From: Protula sp. h YS-2021
Lineage: Eukaryota; Annelida; Polychaeta; Sabellida; Serpulidae
Direction: 5' to 3'
Length of the DNA stretch: 64,000 nucleotides
Assembly: GCA_949752745.1 (NCBI GenBank)
Contig: OX457031.1
Span: 24,628,081-24,692,080, forward strand
Part shown: positions 50,100 to 61,190 of the stretch, piece after piece
Numbering within the stretch: position 1 is the first letter of the stretch
Layout of the letters: each line of letters starts with the position of its first letter
Made by a program: the position numbers and the translations under genes
Notes under the pieces: model-generated
What the model was told of the DNA's origin: nothing
The model's input: only the letters and a program-made list of their open reading frames with translations
The model's database searches: none

Positions 50100-50460
50100 G
50101 CACTGCTTGTCTACAGCTCAACAGACCACCACAAAACAACTTATCGTGCATCTCACCTCCTGTCAACTAACCACCATGTAACAATCCACTTACCATTCAC
50201 GGTACAACTTACCATCGGATAACTGGATACCAGTGAACAGATGACCTGGCCAATTTACCACAGAACAAATGGCTAGGGGCCATCTGACCACCGAATACAC
50301 AGACTGCAGTACCACCAACTACCGGTCAACAGACCACCAAACAACCAACTACCGGTCAACAGACCACACAATCAGCAGACCTATATACAGCCCACTACCC
50401 GTCAACAGACCACCCGATAAGCAGACCACGAAACCGACCATAGGCCACCTGAAAACCTTT
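50100..50460. repeat. Degenerate repeat around GGTCAACAGACCACC
   Basis: ACCAACTACCGGTCAACAGA occurs twice within 50317-50366 and a variant, CCCACTACCCGTCAACAGA, near 50391. Weaker CAACAGACCACC and ACCACC units extend back to about 50115. The spacing is irregular. The frame at 50269-50553 across it is Thr/Thr-Asn rich and is a product of the repeat. Confidence 0.75.
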
Positions 50461-51887
50461 CAACTGACCACTTCACAAATGTATATTCAAATAAAAAAAA
50501 CAGGAACAGACGGGACACAACTGATTGGTATTGTATTGATAGAAGATAAATAACTGAGCAACATGACAACAAAAACGGGGACAGACAACACGGGAAGACA
50601 GGACAGAGGAGTCACGTGATACGCTTTTTCCTCGGCGCTCTCATTTGTTCTTTTACGTTAAAATACGAGAACAAACGGGAGAAAAATCATGAGAAAGAAA
50701 TTTCGTTAATTAAAAAGAAAATAAAAAATATGAACACAAGTAAAACTGCGTAACGACAACCAATGAAACCAAGTGATTAAATCTACGCCATGACATCAAC
50801 TACACCGAATTCACATGAAGATTCCTTACTTAAGTTTTGTGAAAAGGGCAACTTGTCCTGAAAACGCCTGTTGTTCCTATCCTCATTTAATTGTTCATTC
50901 TCCATAGCAACCACTGCCTGCTCAGTCCGGCTGGTTCTTTTATGCACGTCACGTCGCTAGCTATGAGCTCCGAGGTGTGCTACTCCCACACAGAGCAGCG
51001 GGGGTGGGGGGAGGGGCTCGTGCGTCTTATTCGAGGACACGGCGTGTCAACTGATGAAGGTTTAACGTCCCTTAAAGGGCAGAGGCAGTGACACAAGTGG
51101 CGGAGGCTCTACGCCTGGTCGGGGACGGACCGAAGCGTTGGTGCGGGGCGGGGGAAGGGGGTTGAGGAGGGGAGTAACCACCTAACTCACGCAATATTTC
51201 ATAACGTATCTCCCCTATGGATATACACCTTCTGCTATGTACCTCTTTATAAAATGGACAGTTTGCCCACTCCCGAAGGTATCTACCAGAAAGGGATTTG
51301 GGTACACTGTTATCAATATCCAATTCAATTAATGATTTGGCCATTAAACACGCCGTCAGACAGGTTCCACAATGTGCCAGTGGTCCGGTGCAGCCAACTC
51401 AAGGCCCATACTCCTTATTTACGGCAAATGACCATTACAATAACGACAATCAGGAAGTTCCCAACAGCCCATCCCCCAAACGAGTCACTCAAGCGTTGCC
51501 TTGATGTGGTGTCAAAAACGTCACCCAAAAGTGTGTTTATCTGTGGACCATCGTCCAATCGATGTCTGCGATTTGCGGGAAATCTTTCTGATGCATCACA
51601 GCTTGTCCTGACAAAGCTTGTCATTTTCATGCCTCCTGTGTGCTTTGCTTTAGATTTAATAATCGGTAATAACCGCCATATGTTCCTGCCTTCCAGCTTT
51701 GGAGGACGGACTAAAAGTTTAAATGCACCTGCAGTGCTTACGTTATGCAAATGCATTGCAATTTCATAATCCAGAAATCAAAGTGACTGTGAGACGATCA
51801 ATACTGCCAAAAACTGAAAGCACTTTTGATACAGAAATAAGAAATTCACCATCTGAGGGATTTGATATGACCATTTTGTTTTGTAAA
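50461..51887. other. Intergenic, one unrecognised ORF
   Basis: A 171-codon frame at 51254-51769 has no signal peptide, domain or repeat I recognise, and a 113-codon frame runs opposite it. The 51000-51180 part is GC-rich with G-rich runs. No gene is called, although an exon is possible. Confidence 0.5.
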
Positions 51888-52043
<156 letters not shown>

Positions 52044-54550
52044 TCGTTGTTATTATATCCTCAGGGAAAAATCAGCTGCGTCGGTTAGGTTTTTGAAGCA
52101 CGATATCTCAAAAATACTTGCAGCTAGCGGCTTAATTTCCTAACCGACTAAAGCGACTACTTTTCCAACAATGTACCTGCTTTAGCTAGTATTTTGATAC
52201 CATAATACATACGTATCCAGCCTTGGCCAGGACAAGAAAAGGTGAAGAACAATGCGACGCTCGACTTCGAAAATGTTTAATATACGGCATCTGAAAAACT
52301 GCCATGCAAACTATACAGAATTATTTTTTCTGCACAAGGCTTATGTAGTCACTTTAATTTCAAAACGCGAGATAATACCTTAGGTTCTCCGAAGCGTAGG
52401 CTTCGCTACTGAGTAGAGAAATGACTCTAGTTTTTTTTTAGTATTGCATCAGACTCACTCTGAAAGATGTTTATGAGAGATCTACCTTGCCATTATGTAG
52501 TTCTCTTGAAAACAAAATATGAAAGAGCAAAGCATGTAGCCTGCAACAGCTGGAAAGCTGCCAATTATAAATTAAACATATACCTTGAATTTTTTAGGTT
52601 TTAATTGACTGCGAATGACAAAGTGAAACATTTGCTTCAAAACAAAAGCACCAACTTCAAAGCATTGTGGAAAGGGGATTTGAAAAAGAGAAACGGCAGC
52701 TAAAATCAACTTTTATGCTTTTTCCACTAAAAGCTATCAATTTTCAGCAGATGCATATCATTTGAATGGTTAATTTTACAATCGAAAATGATTTATCCGA
52801 CACTAGTGAACAAAGCGAGAGGGTTAAAGTATGCTGAGGATGCATGACAAACAACCATTACATTCACACAAGGTCGCAAAAAATAATGACGTCTGTCTGG
52901 ATTACGACTAACGACTACGTCTCATGTTATTAGTCACTGTCGTTTTATTGTATCACGATTTACATTCGGGAATCCGATACATGTTGCCAACGATTTCTTT
53001 CACTTTGTTTTTTCTTTCTTTTTTTTACTACATTACGAGCCCCAAAAAAGGTAAGTCACTGAACATGTGATTGCAGCGGAATAAAAGAACGGTAATTTTT
53101 TGAGAATGAATAGCAGAGCTCTACACTTCTGACCCTACCAAAAAAAAACTTCAATGGCCGCAACCTCTCTGCCCCAACGTCTTCCCCAAATCCCCCTCTC
53201 CCCAAGTACCGTAATTCACAACATATAGGGAGCCCCACACATAAGATGTAGCACAGAAAAAAATACACATTCTGAAAGCAAACCGGGTCTAACGGGCGCA
53301 ACGACACACAGACCGCAGAACTAAATTTTATTTGAGGAGAAAAGCGGCATATAAGCTGCATCCTGTTTGCCATGACGTACGGTACTGTACAACTCAAACC
53401 ACGTCACCGGTCTCGGGTTTTGTTATAATTCTTTGTATTTTCTTATTCGAATAATCCACATGTCGATTAATTCAGTATGGCTCTATCGAGACTCGAATAC
53501 TTGCCAAGTATCACTAAATTTTAGAGACATTGTTAAATTTTATTACTAACACAATACTTTAGAGAAATTATAATCTCCCTTGTTCTATCTGATCTTTTGT
53601 TCAAATTTTTCACCAAAAAATAGCAGCTGGTTGAATACCACAGTATGAGATTGTCTTAGAATGTGAAAGATGATGTACTTCACCGAACGATCGATTAAAC
53701 AAAAAAATAATAGACAAATACGGCCACATCTAAAACTAAAAACAGTTCGCTAGTTCGTTCTGTATGCCCTTCAGATGAAGCTAACAAAGATTCCATCAGT
53801 AAAATACTTGTGGTTGTCATAAATTTACCGATTTTTCCCCCAACAAAGGCACAAGAAGAGATTACGCCTGGCTCGTGAACCAAAAAAATCTTCTGAAAAA
53901 CAATCCAAAATGGGTTCCTTTTCAAAAAAAAAAACATTTCTTGTTTTACAGTTCGAGACAGTGCGATTGTTATTGAAACGTACAAATGATATGCATAAAA
54001 TTCCTATTATGGTGTAATTGGTGAAGGGTTCTTAATGCATAAAACTGTCATAAGAAGACGCTTGGAAAAATAACACGGTAATTTGGTCAATAATATATCT
54101 CATTCTGCATAGAGTCAAACAAATTTGTTGAATTTATGTGGACAAGATATCGCTATCAGTTTACGAAATGAAAACTTCATACTTTTTGCCTTTTTATATT
54201 GTAAATAAAATTAAAACCATGTCTCTGCCACACACATATATACATATACAACAAAAACTGTGCGTTTTGCATAAGGCACTGCCAATCAGAAAAGGAAACA
54301 AATATAATACGAGTCTGGCGTCCTCGTCATATGAAATGCCAAAATGCGTTCCCAGCAAACCGGGAAAACACGCCCTTGAAGTGATAAAATAGAAAGGAAA
54401 TCGTTTCTTTAAATCAGCTTATTTTTTTTTCAAGCAAACCTTGATAATACAGTCACAGATTTTTTGCTAGGTCGTTTTTCGTTCGCTTCAGTTTGGCTTT
54501 CTTCGTTTTCAGTTGTTCTCCATTTGGTGTCACAACTCGGACTAAAGCCG

Positions 54551-54590
<40 letters not shown>

Positions 54591-56712
54591 AAGTAATAAT
54601 AGTAATAATAATAAATGCCATCAGGTAAACAATGGAATTATATTTACGATTTCAGAAATCATTGTCGTGAACAACAACAAAATTAAATGGGTTTGTTGAA
54701 ACTTAAAGGAAGCCTTAGGTTCTGTAAAAATCAACTATGGGGTAAAACAACTAAAAGTATTTCTAATTAACGCTTCAGTTGAATACCCAAAAAACTTATT
54801 ACTCAGACTCTTTAGATGAACATTTAGTTGAAAGAGAAAATTCAATGATATCCCACTCACCCCTCACCCTCACCTCACACCGGTATATTTGATTCTAAAG
54901 CACGATTTGTTGTTCTTCAGTTCTTCATATATCGTCTTTGTGTATGGGAAAATGTAAACCGATCTCTGCATTTTTAATAAAAATGCGCACGTTCCTCAAA
55001 TAGTCGGCAAAAATTATATCCTTTGAAGATAACACCAAGCTGTCAACAAGGTTTGATCAATAACGTCTAAATTTACATGTAAGCTGACTTTATGGGGGCA
55101 AAATGAATATTCCGGTTTACTAAATAGCCAGCAATATACCTAACTACACATAATTAATTGCGACGTCAGATACAACCGCCCAAGAAAATTGTGGCTTCAA
55201 GACATTAAAATTATTTACATTGTTAAATGCTCATATTTTAACTTCATTTGGAGACCAAAAACACTTTTTCTCTCGAATATTTAACTTAAAATTCAGCCTT
55301 AAGTTTACCATTATGTTGACTCCGTAAATTACACAAAATAAAGAACGGAACTCTCTCCCCCCCCCCCCTCCCCCCTCCCCCGCCATTTAACCCTTTACCA
55401 CGGCAGCATCGCAAACTGATATTTAGAACATTAGTCAAGCTAATAAATTAGACCTCAGATGAAAAAAGTATTTGTTTGACTAACAGAAGGGAGCGAGGCG
55501 AAACACAAACGCTACTTGATGTTTAAGTGATCAAATGACAGAGTTTTAATAATTAATCAAATCTTTTCTAAAATTTCTAAAGAAGTAGACATTTTTAATT
55601 TTATCAAGCGACGGTTAAGGAGATAAGGATTTGACTATAAAAGCGTGTATGGCAGCTTTTCGCTACCTTTTAATACAAGCTGACTTTTTAAAAAGAATTT
55701 CTAGCTTCCATACAATGTTTGTTAGTTCTTAAAAGAATTTATATTGCCAGTAAATATTTTCAGATTCACACTGAAACTGTTACTGGTGCTGTTGTATAAC
55801 CATTATATGATACGAATTTCCTTCTAAATTTCTTCTGAAAATATTGAGGTAATTTTAAATTTTTCCTACGATTTCTAAAAAAAAAAAAAATAAAAAGGGT
55901 GTTGTGATTTGTTTCAGAATATTAACTGGATTAGTTCCGCGACCGAGGGAGTAGACAGAAAACACCAGAGAGCCGCCACAAGTTCTCATGCCCTTTCATT
56001 ATCGCCCACATAAACAACGCAACCGGAATACAACATTTTAGACAAAACATCACAGCCTGTTTGCAGTACAAGTGTAACCAACGTCTAATTATGTACCAGA
56101 ATGAGTGGCAGGTCTAATTAACAATCTCAACCAGAAGAGTCACAAAAGAAATACGATCCTAAAAGGAATGATATAATGTACTACGGCGAGGAAAATTTGG
56201 CCAAAAAATTGGAAGCAACCCTAGATTTTTTTTACAATTTTTTCTTGAATTTCCAATTTTGATTTTTGGCATTCTTGAAGTGCACACTCGGATTAAGAAC
56301 GTATGCACTTGTTTACACGTAGTGTAAAAGAACAACACACATCATTATTCTTAATTAACATCAATTTGGTGTGTAAAGTTTAATAAGGATAGCTTTCAAA
56401 CTTCTGCTAAAACAACAGTCGACGATGAGTGGCTTGCGAGGGTAAACAATCAAAAGTGTACTCAAAACTGGCCGAGAAAAAAAACGCCAAACACATGAAG
56501 CGTAACCATTAAACCGTCAAACGTGCGTCATCTACATATGGTTTACGATATCAGTTTGTTTTGCGAAAGTATAGCAATGTTTTCGGAATGCTGAACTCAT
56601 TTGAGAACAACACTTGGTATATTTGCAACAGATCTTCATAGTTTATACGGCTATGATCTCGACACTCCAATAATTCAAAGGCAACAGATCGGATATTCCT
56701 AACGCAGCGAAA
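52044..56712. other. Upstream intergenic region of the LRR gene
   Basis: AT-rich, with the AAT microsatellite (54551) and C12 at 55357. A lone GAGATATCG (reverse strand, near 52099-52107) is the short motif also found in both Helentron-like cores. No TATA box is convincing just before the LRR start; CTAACGCAG at 56699-56707 could be a weak splice acceptor for a 5' UTR exon. Confidence 0.5.
54551..54614. repeat. AAT microsatellite
   Basis: About 13 uninterrupted ATA units, a short break (CAAG near 54590), then about six more units. Confidence 0.95.
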
Positions 56713-59151
56713 ATGGAACAACAGTGGTTGCTGATTGGTGGGCTTCTCATGGCTGTTACAATTCACGCGCAATGCCCGCCCATGTGCATGTGTTCGTCCA
56801 ATCAGGTGACTTGTGTTGGGGCTAATTACACATCCATCCCGCGTATGATACCGCATTCAACGACAACGCTAGACCTTAGCAATAACGTCATCACCCACGT
56901 GACCTATGCCGCACTGACGTCATTGCGTAATATGGTTAATTTAAATTTTAAACATAATGCCATAACATCGATTGACGAGGGTGCGTTCCAAACCATGGAA
57001 TCACTTCAAATGTTAGATATAAGTAATAACCACTTAAGTTCAATTACGGAAGAAACGTTTTATGGTGTGGAAAAATTAATGCATTTAGATGTTTCGTTTA
57101 ATAACTTGAGACATATTGACGGTGCCTTTACAGGCATGAGTGAAATATCTCGCTTGGATTTACGAAATAACCGCATTCAAAGGATAACTCCATTAACCTT
57201 CAAAGATCTTGAAAATTTACGTTATCTTTTTCTAGCTGATAATCAAATCTCACACATAGACAAACGGGCTTTTAGACATTTAGAAAAGTTATTATATTTG
57301 GTTCTAAAAGGAAATCCGTTACATCACGTTCCAAAATTTGAATTCCACTCGCAGTTTTTATCTTATATTGATTTTTCTGAATGTGGGTTATCCCAAGTTC
57401 CTAAGGGATTGCCAAACTCTATTCGATATTTGCAACTGCGAAGAAACAACATCACATATATCGATTTGCGCGCCTTTAGGGAATCCCCGTATATTAGTAT
57501 ACTAGTTTTAGACGAAAACGGAATAACACATATCGAAGAGAAGACGTTCGAATCTATGGCGTATTTACAACAGTTGTGGTTAAATGGAAACAATCTTACA
57601 GATGTTCCCACCCCACTTCCGGCTAGTTTACAAAGACTTCTAATGGATCAAAATCACGTGACTAACATCGGCCAATCGTTTCCCAGGCAAAGCGAAATTC
57701 ACACGCTGTCGTTCATGGGAAATGAGATATCTAATGTGGATTACAACGCTTTTGGACGGCTCCGCCTGCTTAGTTCGTTGGATCTCTCAAACAATCGCAT
57801 AGAACACATTTACGGCAATATGTTCAAAAACAACACACAACTTCAAGTGCTGCAACTGTCTAAAAATCCACTGCTGTACATCCACAGCCGTGCATTATGG
57901 GGCTTGACCCAATTAAAGTCACTTTCATTGGCCTATATTGAAACTCACACAGCTATTCATCCAGATGCTTTTAAAGACTTGAAACAATTGCAAACGCTGG
58001 ATTTAGACAGTAGTTCCAATTTAGTCAAAACTATTTTATCATCGCCAACGCTAATTAGTCGCCTACAATCAATACAAGATTTAAGTATGGAAAACTGTGA
58101 GCTTTCCCATTTAGATGAAACATTTTCAAACAGCTTCCGAAACTTAACTAAACTCCATCTATCTAGTTCATACTGGCATTGCGATACGACACTTATGTGG
58201 TTGCGTGACTGGTTGGCAACTACGGCGGTTGCCATAGAAACTGCTGACGAAATCAAGTGCTATTCTCCGCGAAGCGTTCACGGACGTTCTCTGCTGTCAT
58301 TGGCTGATGAGGAATTCACTGAAGCCACAACAACGGAGAGATCCAAAACAACAGTTGTCGTTTTCACAACATTTCCCACAATTCCTTCTACCAAGTCCGT
58401 GACAACTGCGAACAAAAAAACAGACATGCCCAGAAAAACAACCCACATGCCACTCGAAAAATCAACTGTCTTTTCATTATCTGATACAGATGACTTCGAT
58501 TACGACACAGGCAGCTCAAGCGAGGAGGGCGGATACGACCCAGTGGACGATGACCATTTGTATAACATTGATCCAAGTTTAATAGACTTCGGTGACACCA
58601 TCCCCAACGGGAGACGCCATGCTGACCCATTCGATGAAATATTTAATAGATCCCCAGCGAGAACTAACCCGGATAAACCGCGACATGGCAACGGTGTATA
58701 CCGCCATGACATCACAACTTTAAATCCATTGGTTCACTCATCAAAACAGGAAACACATGACCCAGGAGGGGGCGGGGCCTTAAGCAGCCCTAGCAACGTC
58801 ACAATCATAATAACAATAGTCACCATAGCAACAGCGATAATTGCATCGATCATAATAGCCTTAATAATATATTTCACCCGTAAACAGCGAAGCATTAAAG
58901 ACAAGCCACCAGTCTATAAGAACGGGATACAATACAAGCACAAGAATGACGTATTATATTTTATGCCAAACGGGGTCAGCGCCCAACAAAGCAGTGATAC
59001 CGGTGAGAGACAGAGTACAAGCGAAAGCGTCAGAACGAACAGTAGTAGTAAAAGTAAGAACAAAGAGAGCAAAGAACAAATGACTCTCATACCAGGGCGT
59101 GACATTAACCACGAGGGCCCAATGAGAGTCTACAAATGGGAAGATTTCTAG
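56713..59151 (+). CDS. LRR single-pass type I membrane receptor, intronless, 812 aa
   Basis: Seen: an uninterrupted 812-codon frame, the only long one in the window. The start ATG has A at -3 and G at +4. Residues 1-19 form a signal peptide. An LRR N-cap follows with cysteines C21, C25, C27 and C34 (Cx3CxCx6C exactly). About 18 leucine-rich repeats run from roughly 53 to 483, mostly 24-residue units of the NNxIxxIxxxAF type, with a few shorter ones. A C-cap-like segment holds C490 and C516 but lacks the second Cys of the usual CxC. Then come a Thr/Ser-rich stalk (about 530-590), an acidic Tyr-containing tract (591-628), a hydrophobic helix (696-721) with the basic stop RKQR, and a 90-residue tail ending VYKWEDF. 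Known: such proteins act at the cell surface in adhesion or ligand binding, and several LRR receptor families have a single coding exon. Inferred: an orphan neural or adhesive LRR receptor; vasorin-, LRRTM- or tartan-like relatives are possible. Subfamily undecided. Confidence 0.92.
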   Translation: MEQQWLLIGGLLMAVTIHAQCPPMCMCSSNQVTCVGANYTSIPRMIPHSTTTLDLSNNVITHVTYAALTSLRNMVNLNFKHNAITSIDEGAFQTMESLQMLDISNNHLSSITEETFYGVEKLMHLDVSFNNLRHIDGAFTGMSEISRLDLRNNRIQRITPLTFKDLENLRYLFLADNQISHIDKRAFRHLEKLLYLVLKGNPLHHVPKFEFHSQFLSYIDFSECGLSQVPKGLPNSIRYLQLRRNNITYIDLRAFRESPYISILVLDENGITHIEEKTFESMAYLQQLWLNGNNLTDVPTPLPASLQRLLMDQNHVTNIGQSFPRQSEIHTLSFMGNEISNVDYNAFGRLRLLSSLDLSNNRIEHIYGNMFKNNTQLQVLQLSKNPLLYIHSRALWGLTQLKSLSLAYIETHTAIHPDAFKDLKQLQTLDLDSSSNLVKTILSSPTLISRLQSIQDLSMENCELSHLDETFSNSFRNLTKLHLSSSYWHCDTTLMWLRDWLATTAVAIETADEIKCYSPRSVHGRSLLSLADEEFTEATTTERSKTTVVVFTTFPTIPSTKSVTTANKKTDMPRKTTHMPLEKSTVFSLSDTDDFDYDTGSSSEEGGYDPVDDDHLYNIDPSLIDFGDTIPNGRRHADPFDEIFNRSPARTNPDKPRHGNGVYRHDITTLNPLVHSSKQETHDPGGGGALSSPSNVTIIITIVTIATAIIASIIIALIIYFTRKQRSIKDKPPVYKNGIQYKHKNDVLYFMPNGVSAQQSSDTGERQSTSESVRTNSSSKSKNKESKEQMTLIPGRDINHEGPMRVYKWEDF

Positions 59152-59289
59152 CGTCTAGTTTTTCTACTAAATATTATATTCTTCTTATTTTTTTTTTAAC
59201 ATTTTTTGACAAAGGCGGCTTCTTCTAAATGCCACCTGTGTTAATCTTTGTAATCTCTTGTGAAATGGTGAAAATCCAAATTCTGCATT

Positions 59290-59295
59290 ATTAAA
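59290..59295 (+). promoter_or_regulatory. Candidate poly(A) signal of the LRR gene
   Basis: ATTAAA lies about 139 bases after the LRR stop codon, the first good poly(A)-signal hexamer in the downstream T-rich sequence. It is the common variant, not AATAAA, so this is plausible but unproven. It would give a short 3' UTR ending before the 38-bp minisatellite. Confidence 0.4.
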
Positions 59296-59585
59296 CTGCT
59301 TTCATTCATCTCAAAAATAATCTCTTTCATATCTTTATTTTCTTTTTTTTTTTTAAACTATCAAATTACCTTGGTTGAATCAAATTACCCTTGCTACTGA
59401 TCAATGCGCTTATAATAGGCAAGGGTCGCATCACTCGACGACTCCTGAATTTCAAACCTAAATATGATGCGCACAGGCCACTACTGCCAGAAAAGGTGTA
59501 ATTTTTGTTCATCTTTTTTTTTAATTCACCTTCAATGGCCCCAACAATAATGACCCACTGTTTTCATTTTTCAATACAGATTATT

Positions 59586-59940
59586 ACACTGCCCAAAGAT
59601 TTCCACACTGCTCCCAGATTGTCACACTGCCCAAAGATTTCCACACTGCTCCCAGATTGTCACACTGCCCAAAGATTTCCACACTGCCCTCAGATTGTCA
59701 CACTGCCCAAAGATTTCCACACTGCCCTCAGATTGTCACACTGCCCAAAGATTTCCACACTGCCCTCAGATTGTCACACTGCCCAAAGATTTCCACACTG
59801 CCCTCAGATTGTCACACTGCCCAAAGATTTCCACACTGCCCTCAGATTGTCACACTGCCCAAAGATTTCCACACTGTCCTCAGATTGTCACACTGCCCAA
59901 AGATTTCCACACTGCCCTCAGATTGCCACACTGGCCTCAG
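59586..59940. repeat. 38-bp minisatellite, about 9 copies
   Basis: The unit has two related halves, CACACTGCCCAAAGATTTC and CACACTGCCCTCAGATTGT, repeated every 38 bases with very few differences. As 38 is not a multiple of three, all three frames are open and give the same 38-residue peptide period. This explains the overlapping HCPQIVTLPKDF-type ORFs, which are not genes. It lies about 430 bases after the LRR stop codon. Confidence 0.95.
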
Positions 59941-60004
59941 ATCATCTCCACGCTTTTGATGGATGCATTATTTTAATACACTTTTTCGATAACTCGATTC
60001 TTTT

Positions 60005-60269
60005 CCCTACAACTTATACTGCATGTCGTCCCTAAGTCTCGACAAGCCCCAACACCGTCCCCCTCCCCCACTCACCCACACCTGAAAAATTCATTCGCTC
60101 TAAATACGTCCATATTTTAGTCTAGCGGGAAGCTGTCCCTACAACTTATACTGCATGTCGTCCCTAAGTCTCGACAAGCCCCAACACCGTCCCCCTCCCC
60201 CACTCACCCACACCTGAAAAATTCATTCGCTCTAAATACGTCCATATTTTAGTCTAGCGGGAAGCTGTC
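60005..60269. repeat. Perfect 132-bp tandem duplication
   Basis: 60005-60136 and 60137-60268 read the same base for base, starting CCCTACAACTTATACTGCAT and ending AGCGGGAAGCTGT. Identity over 132 bases means a very recent duplication or an assembly artefact. It is followed by two C tracts. Confidence 0.95.
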
Positions 60270-61080
60270 CTGCAGGACTGTCCCAACCCCCTCCCCCCCC
60301 CCCCCCGCCCCCCCCCCCCATCTCCGCTGATGACAGCGATGATTAAAATCATCACAACTAGCGTAATTCAGAGGCAGATTTCACAGCCCCCATTTGTTCC
60401 TTCGTGGTCTGCATATAAATAGATACAATTACGTATTTTTTTTCGTCACTCCGAAATACCGCAACGTAGCATCTCTAGGCCATTCAAATGGACCTAAGTG
60501 CTCTTAGTTTTTGTCTTTTTTTTCCTCTAATATTGTGATTCTGATATGTATTACAGATAACAAGTTACCATATTTCGTATTTCGTGGTTCACCAAATACT
60601 TTCCAACTGGTTGGTTTTGAATGAGAGCAAAATGCTGGTCAGCAGCCGGTGCGCAGGCGACAATCACCAACTGTTCCTTAAGGAATGTGAGGTGAACTTA
60701 CTTTTTTTGTTTACCTTTCTTTAACGTCATATTTGAAGACCACAATGACTGACTGTCTTGACTTACAAGTGCCACGATACCAGTCAAAGTGCAAGCCCTA
60801 TACCGCTCAATATGGCGCATGTCTTTTGCGATGCATCAATCAAATAATGTATTAAAATACTGAAACAGACCACTGTATTCCGCTATTGAAGTTGGTGGGT
60901 AATCAATGACTATTGGCTAGCGATTTGTCAGTTAGGAAACAAGAGTTTCATTTTGAAATTGTCAAGTTTTGGCAGAGTTCATTCCACAGTACACTAAAAG
61001 CACTTACATCAGGTCTGAACTCCAGAGAACTCCTCAGAACTCCTTGATAAAAAATTCCTTCAGATAATCTAGCGAGGTTT
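60270..61080. other. Intergenic, no gene seen
   Basis: Begins with two C tracts (60293-60306 and 60308-60319), then ordinary AT-rich sequence. Confidence 0.65.
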
Positions 61081-61190
61081 AAAGAACACAGGCCGACTTT
61101 CAAGAACATAGGCCAGCTTTCAGGAACATTGGCCAGCTTTCAGGAACATTGGCCAGCTTTCAGGAACATTGGCCAGCTTTCAGGAACATT
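61081..61190. repeat. 20-bp tandem repeat GGCCAGCTTTCAGGAACATT
   Basis: Five full units from 61091 plus a partial unit before them. The first full copy is slightly diverged; the last four are almost identical. Confidence 0.95.

Noticed and set aside
51254..51769. 171-codon frame as a gene
   Set aside because: No domain, signal or membrane segment; a long antisense frame overlaps it, and composition is not clearly coding.
59586..59940. CRISPR array
   Set aside because: Units are contiguous, with no unique spacers, and the genome is animal-like.
59505..60035. 176-codon frame and two overlapping frames with HCPQIVTLPKDF-like repeats, as a repetitive protein
   Set aside because: The 38-bp minisatellite has no stops in any forward frame; the same peptide appears in all three frames, which is an artefact of the period.
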